Source: Shewanella khirikhana
GTDB lineage: Bacteria > Pseudomonadota > Gammaproteobacteria > Enterobacterales > Shewanellaceae
NCBI RefSeq assembly: GCF_003957745.1
Contig: NZ_CP020373.1
Coordinates: 1,116,001 to 1,180,000 of the forward strand
Direction: 5' to 3'
Length of the DNA stretch: 64,000 nt
In this document: positions 52,201 through 59,842 of the stretch, one piece after another
How the letters are laid out: each line of letters starts with the position of its first letter
Position numbering within the stretch: position 1 is the stretch's first letter
Made by a program: the position numbers and the translations under genes
Notes under the pieces: generated by a model
The model's database searches: none
Told to the model about the DNA's origin: nothing
Seen by the model: the letters and a program-made list of their open reading frames with translations, nothing else

Positions 52201-53160
52201 ATGCAAGTAAAAGCCCTTACCGCGCTTTGCTTCACCATGATGGCGATGGAGGCCAATGCCCCCGGCATTTGGTTGCCGCTGATCCCCGCCGGCAGTTTTC
52301 AGGGAATCGATGGCCGTTCATGGACGAACCCTAACCCTGATGCCATCGTCGCCGCCTTTACCAAAAAGCGGCCGTTTGACGTTGAGCATGCCACCCACAT
52401 TAAAGCCCCCAAAGGTGAAGAAGCCCCGGCCTACGGTTGGATTACCAAGGTTGAAAACCGTGGCGGCGAGGTGTGGGGCTATGTGGAATGGAACGCCGAA
52501 GGTCGCGAAATGATTGAGGAAAAGAAGTACGCCTTCTATTCCCCGGCGTTTGCCCATAACGCTGACACCGGTGTGATTGTCAGCATTGAAAGCGCCGGTC
52601 TCACCAACAGCCCGAATTTAGATGTTCCCGCCCTTAACCGACAAGAGGACCACCCCATGAAGCTGTCCCAGCTTATTGCGGCTGCACTCGGCCTTGCCGA
52701 AACAGCAACCGAACAGGACGCGGTGACTGCAATCAACTCGCTGAAAAGTGAGAAAGACATTGCATTGAACCGTGCCGCCCAGCCTGACCTGACGCTGTAC
52801 GTGCCCAAAGACACGCATCAGATTGCGCTCAACCGCGCCGAAAGCGCCGAAGCCAAACTGGCCGAAATCCAGGAACAGGAAATCGACGCCCTGGTGCAGT
52901 CGGCTATCGATGCCGGCAAGGTTGCACCTGCCAACAAGGACATGTACCTGGGCCTGTGCCGCACCGAAGGCGGTGTGGAGCAGTTCAAGGCCTTTGTGGG
53001 CACGGCTCCGGTGATTGCCACCAACGCCAAAACCAAGGCGCCAAAGACTACCGACCAGCCAGAGCTTAAAGAACATGAGCTGGCCATGTGTCGCAAGATG
53101 GGGGTAAGCAAGGAAGACTTCCTGGCTGCCAAAAAACAAATGAACGTAGGAGCTGAATAA
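52201..53160 (+). CDS. Prohead protease/scaffold (Mu I-like)
   Basis: A 319-aa protein. Protease half: GSFQGIDGRSW, DVEHATHIKAPKGEEAPAYGW with the His, AFYSPAFAHN, GLTNSPNL. Scaffold half from residue 153 (MKLSQLIAAALG), preceded by an AGAGGA ribosome site, so the scaffold is also made alone from 52657, as Z is in Mu. C-terminal helix ELAMCRKMGVSKEDFLAAKK probably docks on capsid. Confidence 0.88.
   Translation: MQVKALTALCFTMMAMEANAPGIWLPLIPAGSFQGIDGRSWTNPNPDAIVAAFTKKRPFDVEHATHIKAPKGEEAPAYGWITKVENRGGEVWGYVEWNAEGREMIEEKKYAFYSPAFAHNADTGVIVSIESAGLTNSPNLDVPALNRQEDHPMKLSQLIAAALGLAETATEQDAVTAINSLKSEKDIALNRAAQPDLTLYVPKDTHQIALNRAESAEAKLAEIQEQEIDALVQSAIDAGKVAPANKDMYLGLCRTEGGVEQFKAFVGTAPVIATNAKTKAPKTTDQPELKEHELAMCRKMGVSKEDFLAAKKQMNVGAE
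52657..53160 (+). CDS. Nested scaffold protein (Mu Z-like)
   Basis: Internal in-frame start giving a 167-aa scaffold from the same frame as the protease. Charged, helical (AESAEAKLAEIQEQEIDALVQ). Supported by the ribosome site and by the Mu precedent. Confidence 0.6.
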   Translation: MKLSQLIAAALGLAETATEQDAVTAINSLKSEKDIALNRAAQPDLTLYVPKDTHQIALNRAESAEAKLAEIQEQEIDALVQSAIDAGKVAPANKDMYLGLCRTEGGVEQFKAFVGTAPVIATNAKTKAPKTTDQPELKEHELAMCRKMGVSKEDFLAAKKQMNVGAE

Positions 53161-54059
53161 TGGCGACTGAAGCACAAGTATTGGAAGCCCTGCAGGCCAC
53201 TATGTCGGCGGCCTACACCAAGGGCCTGTCGGCAGCCAAGCCGCAATGGAACATGATTGCTACCGAAGTGCCCAGCTCCGGTGCAGCCAACTTTTACGGC
53301 TGGCTGAAAGACCTGCCCGGAATTGTTGAATGGACCGGCGACCGTCAGTTGGCCGACATGGGCAAGCATGGTTACTCCATCGAAAACAAGACGTTCGAGA
53401 GTTCCATTTCGGTATCCCGCGACAACGTGGATGATGACCAGATTGGTCACTACAGCGTGATTGCACAGAACTACGGCGATCAGGTGGCCTACTTCCCGGA
53501 CACCCTGGCGTATCCACTGCTGGCAGCCGGTTTTACCACCCTGTGCTATGACGGTCAGAACTATTTCGATACTGACCACCCGCTGGAAACCACCCCGGCC
53601 AGTACCTTCTCTAACGTGATTGGTGATCCTCTGACTGACACCGGTGAACCCTGGTTCCTGATTGACGATACCAAGGTGCTCAAGCCTGTGGTGTATCAGA
53701 ACCGTCGCCCGTTCGTGTTCAAGAACATGAACCCGAACGAAGAGTACACCTGGTTCAACAACAAGTACGCCGCCGGCGTGGATGGCCGCTGTAACGTGGG
53801 CTTCTCGTTCCCGCAGTTGGCGATTGGCTCCAAAGCTGCGCTCACCGAAGCCAACTATGAAGCGGCCAAAAAGCTGCTGCAGAAGATGAAGAAGGTGGAC
53901 GGCACCCCAATTGGTACCCGTGCAACCAAGCTGGTTGTTGGCCCTGACAATGAAGCGGCGGCCAAGAAGCTGATTGCCCGCATGCTGATTGAAGGCGGCG
54001 ATACCAACATCTACTACAACGACGTTGAAATTGTGGTGTCACCACTGATTACCGCCTAA
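53160..54059 (+). CDS. Major capsid protein (Mu T-like)
   Basis: A 299-aa HK97-fold subunit: FYGWLKDLPGIVEWTGDRQ, GKHGYSIENKTFESSISVSRDNVDDD, TLCYDGQNYFDTDHPLE, TFSNVIGDP, and C-terminal NDVEIVVSPLI. Start overlaps the protease stop by one base. Paralogue of the capsid gene in the nested element. Confidence 0.92.
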   Translation: MATEAQVLEALQATMSAAYTKGLSAAKPQWNMIATEVPSSGAANFYGWLKDLPGIVEWTGDRQLADMGKHGYSIENKTFESSISVSRDNVDDDQIGHYSVIAQNYGDQVAYFPDTLAYPLLAAGFTTLCYDGQNYFDTDHPLETTPASTFSNVIGDPLTDTGEPWFLIDDTKVLKPVVYQNRRPFVFKNMNPNEEYTWFNNKYAAGVDGRCNVGFSFPQLAIGSKAALTEANYEAAKKLLQKMKKVDGTPIGTRATKLVVGPDNEAAAKKLIARMLIEGGDTNIYYNDVEIVVSPLITA

Positions 54060-54136
54060 TCCTCAGCAGACGGTACACGGAAGAGATTTGGCGCAGGGAC
54101 GCGCCACCCCTAATCAGTTAATTGCCGGAGAACGAC

Positions 54137-54397
54137 ATGACCCAACGTATTCAAATTGATGATACCGGCTGGACCTTGCTTTCTACCGGCAAGACCCGTG
54201 GCCTTATCGAAAATGAAACTGGCCGCGCGGTAAAAGTGCGTATTGAGGCTGTAGGCGTGGTACCAAGCAACAGCGAAACCTGGGGCCATAACCTCAACAT
54301 CGCCAAGTATTTCACCTGGGAAAAGGCGTCATTGGGTGCAGATATCTATGCCAGAGCCACTGAAGGCTCAGGCTATTTGCTGGTATCTGAGGGGTAA
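54137..54397 (+). CDS. Hypothetical head-region protein, 86 aa
   Basis: Not recognised; beta-rich (TQRIQIDDTGWTLLSTGKTRG, KVRIEAVGVVPSNSETWG). Start at 54137 after CGGAG. Position after capsid suggests a head decoration or tail fibre-like accessory. Confidence 0.5.
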   Translation: MTQRIQIDDTGWTLLSTGKTRGLIENETGRAVKVRIEAVGVVPSNSETWGHNLNIAKYFTWEKASLGADIYARATEGSGYLLVSEG

Positions 54398-54399
54398 TC

Positions 54400-54954
54400 A
54401 TGGGGCCGTCACACGAGCTGTATTTCCCCGGCGAAGAAGTCTATGCGCTGCTTGCCAGGGCAAGCTTTGTTACCCAGGATGCCAACGACCTCAAGCAGAC
54501 GCTTGCAGCCAACGGCGTACCTGAAGTGGTGACCTACAACCGTTTGGCGGTCAGCGATCCCGAGGTGGATATCAATCTGGCCACTGGCGAGGTGACCTTT
54601 CACAGCGACTTCAGTGGGGTTGCTTCCATCAGTGTGGGGATCCTGCGGGAGTTGACCGGCAGCGGAAATATTGAATGGGGTGTGTTTGTACAGGCGTACG
54701 ACCCGGTCAACGAGATATGGGTGCCATATGAAGGGTCACTGAGGCCCATCACCATGAGCACCCAAACCTCGAATGAAAAGCGGGTCATCGATTACTCGCT
54801 GGCGGTAGAGCTGAAGAAGGAGCAGAAGTTCCGCTTTATGCACTACACCACCGATGCATCGAAGACGGTTTCCATTGTGTCGTTTGGTGCCACGGGTTTG
54901 TTGCCATCATCGGCTGGGGTCATTGTCAGCCTGTTCGGCATCATTCCAACCTGA
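54400..54954 (+). CDS. Hypothetical head-region protein, 184 aa
   Basis: Not recognised; beta-rich with VEDINLATGEVTF-like spacing (actual: DPEVDINLATGEVTFHSDFSG) and YSLAVELKKEQKFRFMHYTTD, resembling trimeric virion proteins. Starts 2 bases after the previous gene. Possibly decorates the capsid. Confidence 0.5.
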   Translation: MGPSHELYFPGEEVYALLARASFVTQDANDLKQTLAANGVPEVVTYNRLAVSDPEVDINLATGEVTFHSDFSGVASISVGILRELTGSGNIEWGVFVQAYDPVNEIWVPYEGSLRPITMSTQTSNEKRVIDYSLAVELKKEQKFRFMHYTTDASKTVSIVSFGATGLLPSSAGVIVSLFGIIPT

Positions 54955-54979
54955 TCCAACCTAACCCAAGGAGTTGAAC

Positions 54980-55642
54980 GTGAGTGAAGCTAAAACCCCA
55001 AAAGGCGCTGGTCGCCAACGGAAGGTCGCAGTTGCCGCTACTGATGGACAGACAGTGGCACAGGGTGCTGCCGTCAAAGCAGCGCAAGCCAAATCGGACG
55101 CGGCACTAGCCGAGATTGAAGCCAAGGCAAAAGCTGAAGCCGAGGCAAAGGCCAAGGCAGATGAAGAAGCCAAGGCCAAAGCGGAAGCCGAGGCTAAAGC
55201 CAAGGCCGATGAAGAAGCCAAGGCCAAAGCGGAAACCGAGGCAAAGGCCAAAGCCGATGAAGAAGCCAAGGCCAAAGCGGAAGCTGAGGCTAAAGCCAAC
55301 CAACTGGAGCAAGACAATGAAAGCATGGGTATATCAAAAACTGGTACTGGGGCTGATCTGCTGTCTGGCATTGATAGCTGCACCCTTCTTGGCGCTTTCG
55401 AAGTGCATGCAAAAGCTGATGCAGGCTTTTGGCGAAGTGGCGTGCAGTTTCATCGGCTCAAGCCAACCCTGGTGTTGGTGGTGGAGCAGGAAGACCATGC
55501 GGCTGCAGGCGTTCATGCGCCGGATGATGAGTCACAGCAGGTGGTATTGCTCACTAAGCAAAAGGCAGAGCGGGTATACCGTGAGCCCAACCTGGTGGTT
55601 ACCGACGTCGAACTTGATGACCTGATACCAGGTCAGCAATAA
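54980..55642 (+). CDS. Mu gp35-like protein with long KA-rich repeat
   Basis: A 220-aa protein. GTG at 54980 follows AAGGAG. Residues about 45-110 repeat a unit near AKAKADEEAKAKAEAEA, a long charged helix. The C-terminal 80 residues (FEVHAKADAGFWRSGVQF, REPNLVVTDVEL) match the small gp35 (HI1506-like) fold. The repeat is absent from Mu gp35 and could be a linker or stalk. Confidence 0.65.
   Translation: MSEAKTPKGAGRQRKVAVAATDGQTVAQGAAVKAAQAKSDAALAEIEAKAKAEAEAKAKADEEAKAKAEAEAKAKADEEAKAKAETEAKAKADEEAKAKAEAEAKANQLEQDNESMGISKTGTGADLLSGIDSCTLLGAFEVHAKADAGFWRSGVQFHRLKPTLVLVVEQEDHAAAGVHAPDDESQQVVLLTKQKAERVYREPNLVVTDVELDDLIPGQQ
55120..55300. repeat. DNA repeats encoding KA-rich helix
   Basis: Units of about 45-48 bp containing GAAGCCAAGGCCAAAGCGGA recur several times in the gp35-like gene, prone to length change by slippage. 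Confidence 0.8.
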
Positions 55643-55662
55643 GCCGCAGTAAGGGGGCAACG

Positions 55663-56097
55663 ATGGCAACTTATGCAACCAAGCAGGACCTGATTGATCG
55701 CGATGAATCCATGTTGTGGAACTTCGCCATCGACAGAACCACGGGCGAGCTGAACGATACCTATATCGACCAGGCGTTGGCGCAGGCCGATGAGGAAATT
55801 GATTCATTCCTGGGCCGCCGCTACCAGCTGCCCCTGCCAACCGTGCCGGGGATCCTGAATAAGATTGCCATCACCATCGCCTTTTACTGGTTGGCTGACC
55901 GCGACAATCAGGCCACCAACCTGCTGGAAGACCGCTACAAAATGCAGCTCGACACCCTGCGCGAAATTGCCACCGGCAAGCGTGAACTTGGGCTGCCAAC
56001 CCTTGAGGCCCCGGCTGAGAGCAGTGTTGGCAAAGTGGAGCTGGTGCAGGACAACGAGCGCCTGTTTACCCGTAAAAGCCTCGGGGGCGTGCTCTGA
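55663..56097 (+). CDS. Mu gp36-like protein (DUF1320)
   Basis: A 144-aa head-tail connector-type protein: YATKQDLIDRDESMLWNFAID, DQALAQADEEIDSFLGRRYQLPL, IAITIAFYWLADRD. Overlaps the next start by one base. Likely adaptor below the portal. Confidence 0.85.
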   Translation: MATYATKQDLIDRDESMLWNFAIDRTTGELNDTYIDQALAQADEEIDSFLGRRYQLPLPTVPGILNKIAITIAFYWLADRDNQATNLLEDRYKMQLDTLREIATGKRELGLPTLEAPAESSVGKVELVQDNERLFTRKSLGGVL

Positions 56098-56651
56098 TGG
56101 CCATCAGCGTACAGGTTAGCGGTACCGAGCAGCTGCAGCGCTATCAGCAGCTGCTGGAGACGCTGGCTAGCCCCAAGCATAAAGCGGCGCTGCTCGACAC
56201 CCTTGGCGCCGTGGTAGAAAGCCAAACCCGGAGACGTATCGCCGATGAGAAAACATCTCCTGATGGTGAGTCTTGGCCTGATTGGTCTGCGGCGTATGCC
56301 AAGACTCGTCATGGAAATCAGTCGCTGCTGCGAGGCAATGGCGATCTGCTGGATTCCATCCAATACCTGGTGGAAAAAGACCAGGTACGAGTCGGCTCAC
56401 CGCTGCCTTATGCAGCAGTACACCAGGATGGTTTCAGTGGTGCTGTGCAGGTGGATGCGCATACGCGCCTTATCACTCAGGCCTTTGGCAAGGCGCTGGC
56501 GTTTCCGGTGCATCAATCGGTGGCGGCGTTCAGCCGCATGATGAATATCCCTAAGCGCGAGTTCCTGGGGCTGAGCCGCGATAACCAAACCGAAGTGTAT
56601 GCCGTGGTCGGCAACTTCTGGCAGGAACTGATGCTGGAGGGCGTGCAGTGA
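56097..56651 (+). CDS. Virion morphogenesis protein (Mu gpG-like)
   Basis: A 184-aa protein: RRRIADEKTSPDGESWPDWSAAYAK, LLRGNGDLLDSIQYLV, GSPLPYAAVHQDGF, and KREFLGLS, the phage tail completion/virion morphogenesis family. In Mu, G lies before I; here it has moved downstream of gp36, as in other Mu-like phages. Confidence 0.85.
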   Translation: MAISVQVSGTEQLQRYQQLLETLASPKHKAALLDTLGAVVESQTRRRIADEKTSPDGESWPDWSAAYAKTRHGNQSLLRGNGDLLDSIQYLVEKDQVRVGSPLPYAAVHQDGFSGAVQVDAHTRLITQAFGKALAFPVHQSVAAFSRMMNIPKREFLGLSRDNQTEVYAVVGNFWQELMLEGVQ

Positions 56652-57238
56652 TTAGACCCGATTTTAACGTGGTTGGCTCAACCGTTTACGCCTGCAACAA
56701 GGTGGTGGAATACCTCAAACCACTGTTGGAAGGCGGCGAGCGTGACATCGACAAGGTGGAAACCGTTGAGCGCCACATCGGCCGCTTCGATACCGCCGAG
56801 CAGGTCAAACGCTGGTTATCCAAACGTGATGGCGGCATTCGGATTGCGGCACTGAATGTGACAGCCTATGAGCGCATTGGCGGCCGCATTGTTGGCCGGG
56901 TGAATATGGCGGCTTATGTGTTCACGGCCCCTCGCTTTGGTTACGACAAAGACACGCTGGCAGAAGTGATTGCCGGCAAGCTGGTTGCCGCCATGATGGA
57001 GCGCAATGCTCCGCCAGAGGCATATGGCAGGGCGGAAAACTTTCGCGCTGACAACCTCTACAGCACCGCCATTGATGAAACCGGCATGGCCTGCTGGGCC
57101 GTAAGCTGGTCGCAGCAGTGGTATCTGGATGAGCCCATCGATGGTGCCTCGCTGGATGACTTCCTGCGCTTTGGCCTGACAGGTGAGTTAGCTGATGGTG
57201 CGCCAGTCATTGAAGGCGTGGTGGATTTACCGCAATAG
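56648..57238 (+). CDS. Mu gp37-like protein (DUF1834)
   Basis: A 196-aa protein: RWLSKRDGGIRIAALNV (with K before it), GRIVGRVNMAAYVFTAPRFGYDKD, and GMACWAVSWSQQWYL. Head-tail joining protein by position. Overlaps gpG by 4 bases. Confidence 0.85.
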   Translation: MIRPDFNVVGSTVYACNKVVEYLKPLLEGGERDIDKVETVERHIGRFDTAEQVKRWLSKRDGGIRIAALNVTAYERIGGRIVGRVNMAAYVFTAPRFGYDKDTLAEVIAGKLVAAMMERNAPPEAYGRAENFRADNLYSTAIDETGMACWAVSWSQQWYLDEPIDGASLDDFLRFGLTGELADGAPVIEGVVDLPQ

Positions 57239-57292
57239 CACTTTCGTAACAGAACTTTCGCAATGGAACTACCGCAACAGACCAGCCGCAGC
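57232..57292. repeat. Degenerate 14-15 bp tandem units after gp37
   Basis: Four near-copies of a word like CTTTCGYAACAGAA follow the gp37 stop, before the DUF2635 gene. Confidence 0.55.
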
Positions 57293-57318
57293 AGCGGTAT
57301 CAAAACAGGAAACGAGAC

Positions 57319-57504
57319 ATGTTGATTTTCATTAAACCCGCAAAGTCTGCGGTGCCGGTGCGCAAGCCTGGTGGCGACTACCTCAAGGCCGATGGCGAAA
57401 AGGTAGAACGCTCAGCATTTTGGGTACGTCGCCTGAATGATGGCGATGTCATTGAAGTGAAAGCCGCCAAAACCACTGCGGCCAAAACCAAGGCAGGAGA
57501 ATAA
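57319..57504 (+). CDS. Mu gp38-like protein (DUF2635)
   Basis: A 61-aa protein: FIKPAKSAVPVRKPGGDYLKADGE then SAFWVRRLNDGDVIEV, the DUF2635 pattern, found always before the sheath gene. Role unknown. Confidence 0.85.
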   Translation: MLIFIKPAKSAVPVRKPGGDYLKADGEKVERSAFWVRRLNDGDVIEVKAAKTTAAKTKAGE

Positions 57505-57506
57505 CC

Positions 57507-58985
57507 ATGGCGTTAGGTAATATCCCCAACGATATCAAGGTGCCGCTGGTCTACATCGATATCGATAACAGTCAGGCACTTTCCGGTACCCCGGCACTGG
57601 CGCAAAAGGTGCTGGTGATTGGTCAGCAGCTGGCCACGGGCAGCGCCGCTGCATTGACGCTTAACCGCATCACCAGCAGCGAAAGCCAGATGGATGCGCT
57701 GTATGGTTATGGTTCCATGCTATCGCGGATGCTGAAAATGTTCCGCAAGTCCAACGCCTATACCGATGTGTATGCCATGGGCGTAGAGCTTTCCGGTGCC
57801 ACTGCCGCCAAAGGTGAAATCACCGTGGCCGCCGCCAGCGCCAAAGCCGGTGTGATTGCGCTGCTGATTGCCGGCGAGTCGGTGCAGGTTGCGGTAACGG
57901 AGGCTGATAGCGCCGCAACCATTGCTACGGCCATCATTGCCAAGGTGAATGCCAATACCCATTTGCCGGTAACGGCCGCGCTGAAAGCCGCCACCACGGA
58001 AACCGTGGAGCTTACCTGTAAGTGGACCGGCAGCACAGGCGACGATATCGACATCCGCTACAACTACTACGACGGTGAAGTGCTGCCAAGCGGTGTGACT
58101 CTCACCGTGGTAGATATGACTGGCGGCGCCGGCACGCCCGATATGGATGCAGTGATCGCCGCCATTCCCAACGAGTGGTACAACCATATCGTGATGCCAT
58201 TCAACGACACCCAAAGCCTGAACAAGCTACGCGATGAGCTGGTGACGCGCTGGGGGCCGCTGAAGATGATTGAAGGCATTGCCTATACCGCGTTCCGGGG
58301 CACCTTTGCTGAAACCGGCGCTTTCGGTACCGCCCGTAACGACTATCTGTTTACCTGTATGGGCACCAACCAGGCGCCACACTCGCCCTATGAGTTTGCC
58401 GCCGCCTATGCCGGTCAGGCGTCGTACTCGCTGGGGATAGATCCGGCCCGCCCGCTGCAAACCCTGGTGATGACAGGCCTGCTGCCACCCGCCAAGGAAA
58501 TCCAGTGGGACAGCACCGAGCGCAACCTGTTGCTGGGTGATGGCATTGCCACCTACATGGTGACGCCGGGTGGCGAAGTGGCCATCGAGCGCGAAGTCAG
58601 CATGTACCGCGAAAACGCCTTTGGGGATCCGGACCCAAGTTATCTGGACATCACCACCCCGGCAACGCTTGGCTACCTGCGCTATTCACTGCGCACCATG
58701 GTAACCAACCGCTTCCCGCGCCATAAGCTGGCCAACGATGATGTGCTGGCACGGCTTGACCCAGGGCAGCCAGTGGTGACCCCCAAGATTATGCGCCAGG
58801 CGATTCTGGAACTGGCCAATAACGATTGGGTACCCAAGGCGCTGATGGAAGACTTTGATGCGTTCAAGGACAGCCTGGAGGTGTACCGCGATGAGAGCGA
58901 CAACAACCGCCTCAACTGCGTATTCCACCCTGACATTGTCAACCAGATGCGTATCTTTGCAGCGCTGATGCAATTTGAACTCTAA
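57507..58985 (+). CDS. Tail sheath protein (Mu gpL-like)
   Basis: A 492-aa contractile sheath subunit: IPNDIKVPLVYIDIDNSQA start, a variable outer domain (about 90-210), PYEFAAAYAGQASYSLGIDPARPLQT and LRYSLRTMVTNRFPRHKLAND. Two bases after the previous gene. Makes the phage a myovirus. Confidence 0.92.
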   Translation: MALGNIPNDIKVPLVYIDIDNSQALSGTPALAQKVLVIGQQLATGSAAALTLNRITSSESQMDALYGYGSMLSRMLKMFRKSNAYTDVYAMGVELSGATAAKGEITVAAASAKAGVIALLIAGESVQVAVTEADSAATIATAIIAKVNANTHLPVTAALKAATTETVELTCKWTGSTGDDIDIRYNYYDGEVLPSGVTLTVVDMTGGAGTPDMDAVIAAIPNEWYNHIVMPFNDTQSLNKLRDELVTRWGPLKMIEGIAYTAFRGTFAETGAFGTARNDYLFTCMGTNQAPHSPYEFAAAYAGQASYSLGIDPARPLQTLVMTGLLPPAKEIQWDSTERNLLLGDGIATYMVTPGGEVAIEREVSMYRENAFGDPDPSYLDITTPATLGYLRYSLRTMVTNRFPRHKLANDDVLARLDPGQPVVTPKIMRQAILELANNDWVPKALMEDFDAFKDSLEVYRDESDNNRLNCVFHPDIVNQMRIFAALMQFEL

Positions 58986-59002
58986 GTAAAGGAGCCTTAA
59001 TC

Positions 59003-59356
59003 ATGGGTCAAATCCTTGGTGAAGTGGTTATTCGTGCCAACAGCAAGCAGCTGAAAACGAAAAAGGGTTCCACCCTCAGCCCGGGCGGTTATACCCGTAC
59101 GCCGCATGTTGGACCAGGGCGGGTGTGGGGCCAATCGAACGAGTACACGGTACCCACCATTGCGGTGGTGATCGCCGCCGATGAAGATGTGGATGTGCTG
59201 GAAATCAACGCCATCACCAATGCCACCCTCACCTGGGAAGGTGACAACGGCGTCGACTATATGATGACCGACTGTGCCCCGCAGGCACCTTTTACCATCA
59301 GTGACAGCGGCGACATTACCGGCACCTTCCAGGGCAACAAGGTGGAGCGCATCTGA
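59003..59356 (+). CDS. Tail tube protein (Mu gpM-like)
   Basis: A 117-aa tube subunit: GEVVIRANSKQLKTKKGSTLSPGG, then DCAPQAPFTISDSGDITGTF. Start after AAAGGAG. One-base overlap with gp41. Confidence 0.9.
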   Translation: MGQILGEVVIRANSKQLKTKKGSTLSPGGYTRTPHVGPGRVWGQSNEYTVPTIAVVIAADEDVDVLEINAITNATLTWEGDNGVDYMMTDCAPQAPFTISDSGDITGTFQGNKVERI

Positions 59357-59700
59357 TGGCGGTCATGACCTTTGACCTGGAGCACGGCCTCAAGGTGGGT
59401 GAGGTTGCCCACCTTGAGGTTGGCCTTAAGGAGCTGAGTTCCGGCGACTACATCGATGCGCAGCTGGCGGCCGAAAAGGTAGTGGTGCAGGACGGCAAGG
59501 CCATCGCCTATACCAGCGATGTGCTTTACGGGCTGGAGCTGCTGGTGCGCCAGGTGGAATACATCGGCAGTGTGCAGGGCCCTATCGGCATTAAGGAGCT
59601 GCGCAAACTGCACCAGGACGACTTCACCTTGCTGCAGCAAAAAGCCTCTGAATTGGATCAACTGCTGGCTGAGGAGTTGGCTGCCAGGGGGCGACCTTAA
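59356..59700 (+). CDS. Tail assembly chaperone (Mu gp41-like), short form
   Basis: A 114-aa protein: FDLEHGLKVGEVAHLEVGLKEL, YGLELLVRQVEYIG, ELRKLHQDDFTLL. Coats tape measure protein during tail assembly. A run of five G near its stop allows shift into a second frame (next feature). Confidence 0.85.
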   Translation: MAVMTFDLEHGLKVGEVAHLEVGLKELSSGDYIDAQLAAEKVVVQDGKAIAYTSDVLYGLELLVRQVEYIGSVQGPIGIKELRKLHQDDFTLLQQKASELDQLLAEELAARGRP

Positions 59701-59842
59701 GGCGCTGGCGGCAGTCTGTGAAGACCTGCAGCTGGCAGTGTCTTCCCGGGTGCCGCTTAGCGTCTCCAACGCCATGACGCTCAGGCGGCTGTGGCGTACC
59801 TACCAAAAGCTGAGAGACTTGATCCATGGCCCAGCAACTTAA
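59356..59842 (+). CDS. Tail assembly chaperone, frameshifted long form
   Basis: At GGGGGCG (59687-59693) a -2 shift moves reading from the gp41 frame to a frame continuing GGDLKALAAVCEDLQLAVSSR to the stop at 59842, giving about 162 aa. Mu is reported to use the same -2 shift at a similar G-run. The extension overlaps the tape measure start by 17 bases. Confidence 0.75.

Noticed and set aside
55116..55625. Second long frame within the gp35-like gene containing a hydrophobic stretch
   Set aside because: It is a shadow of the repeat and of the gp35-like domain; no ribosome site at its start.
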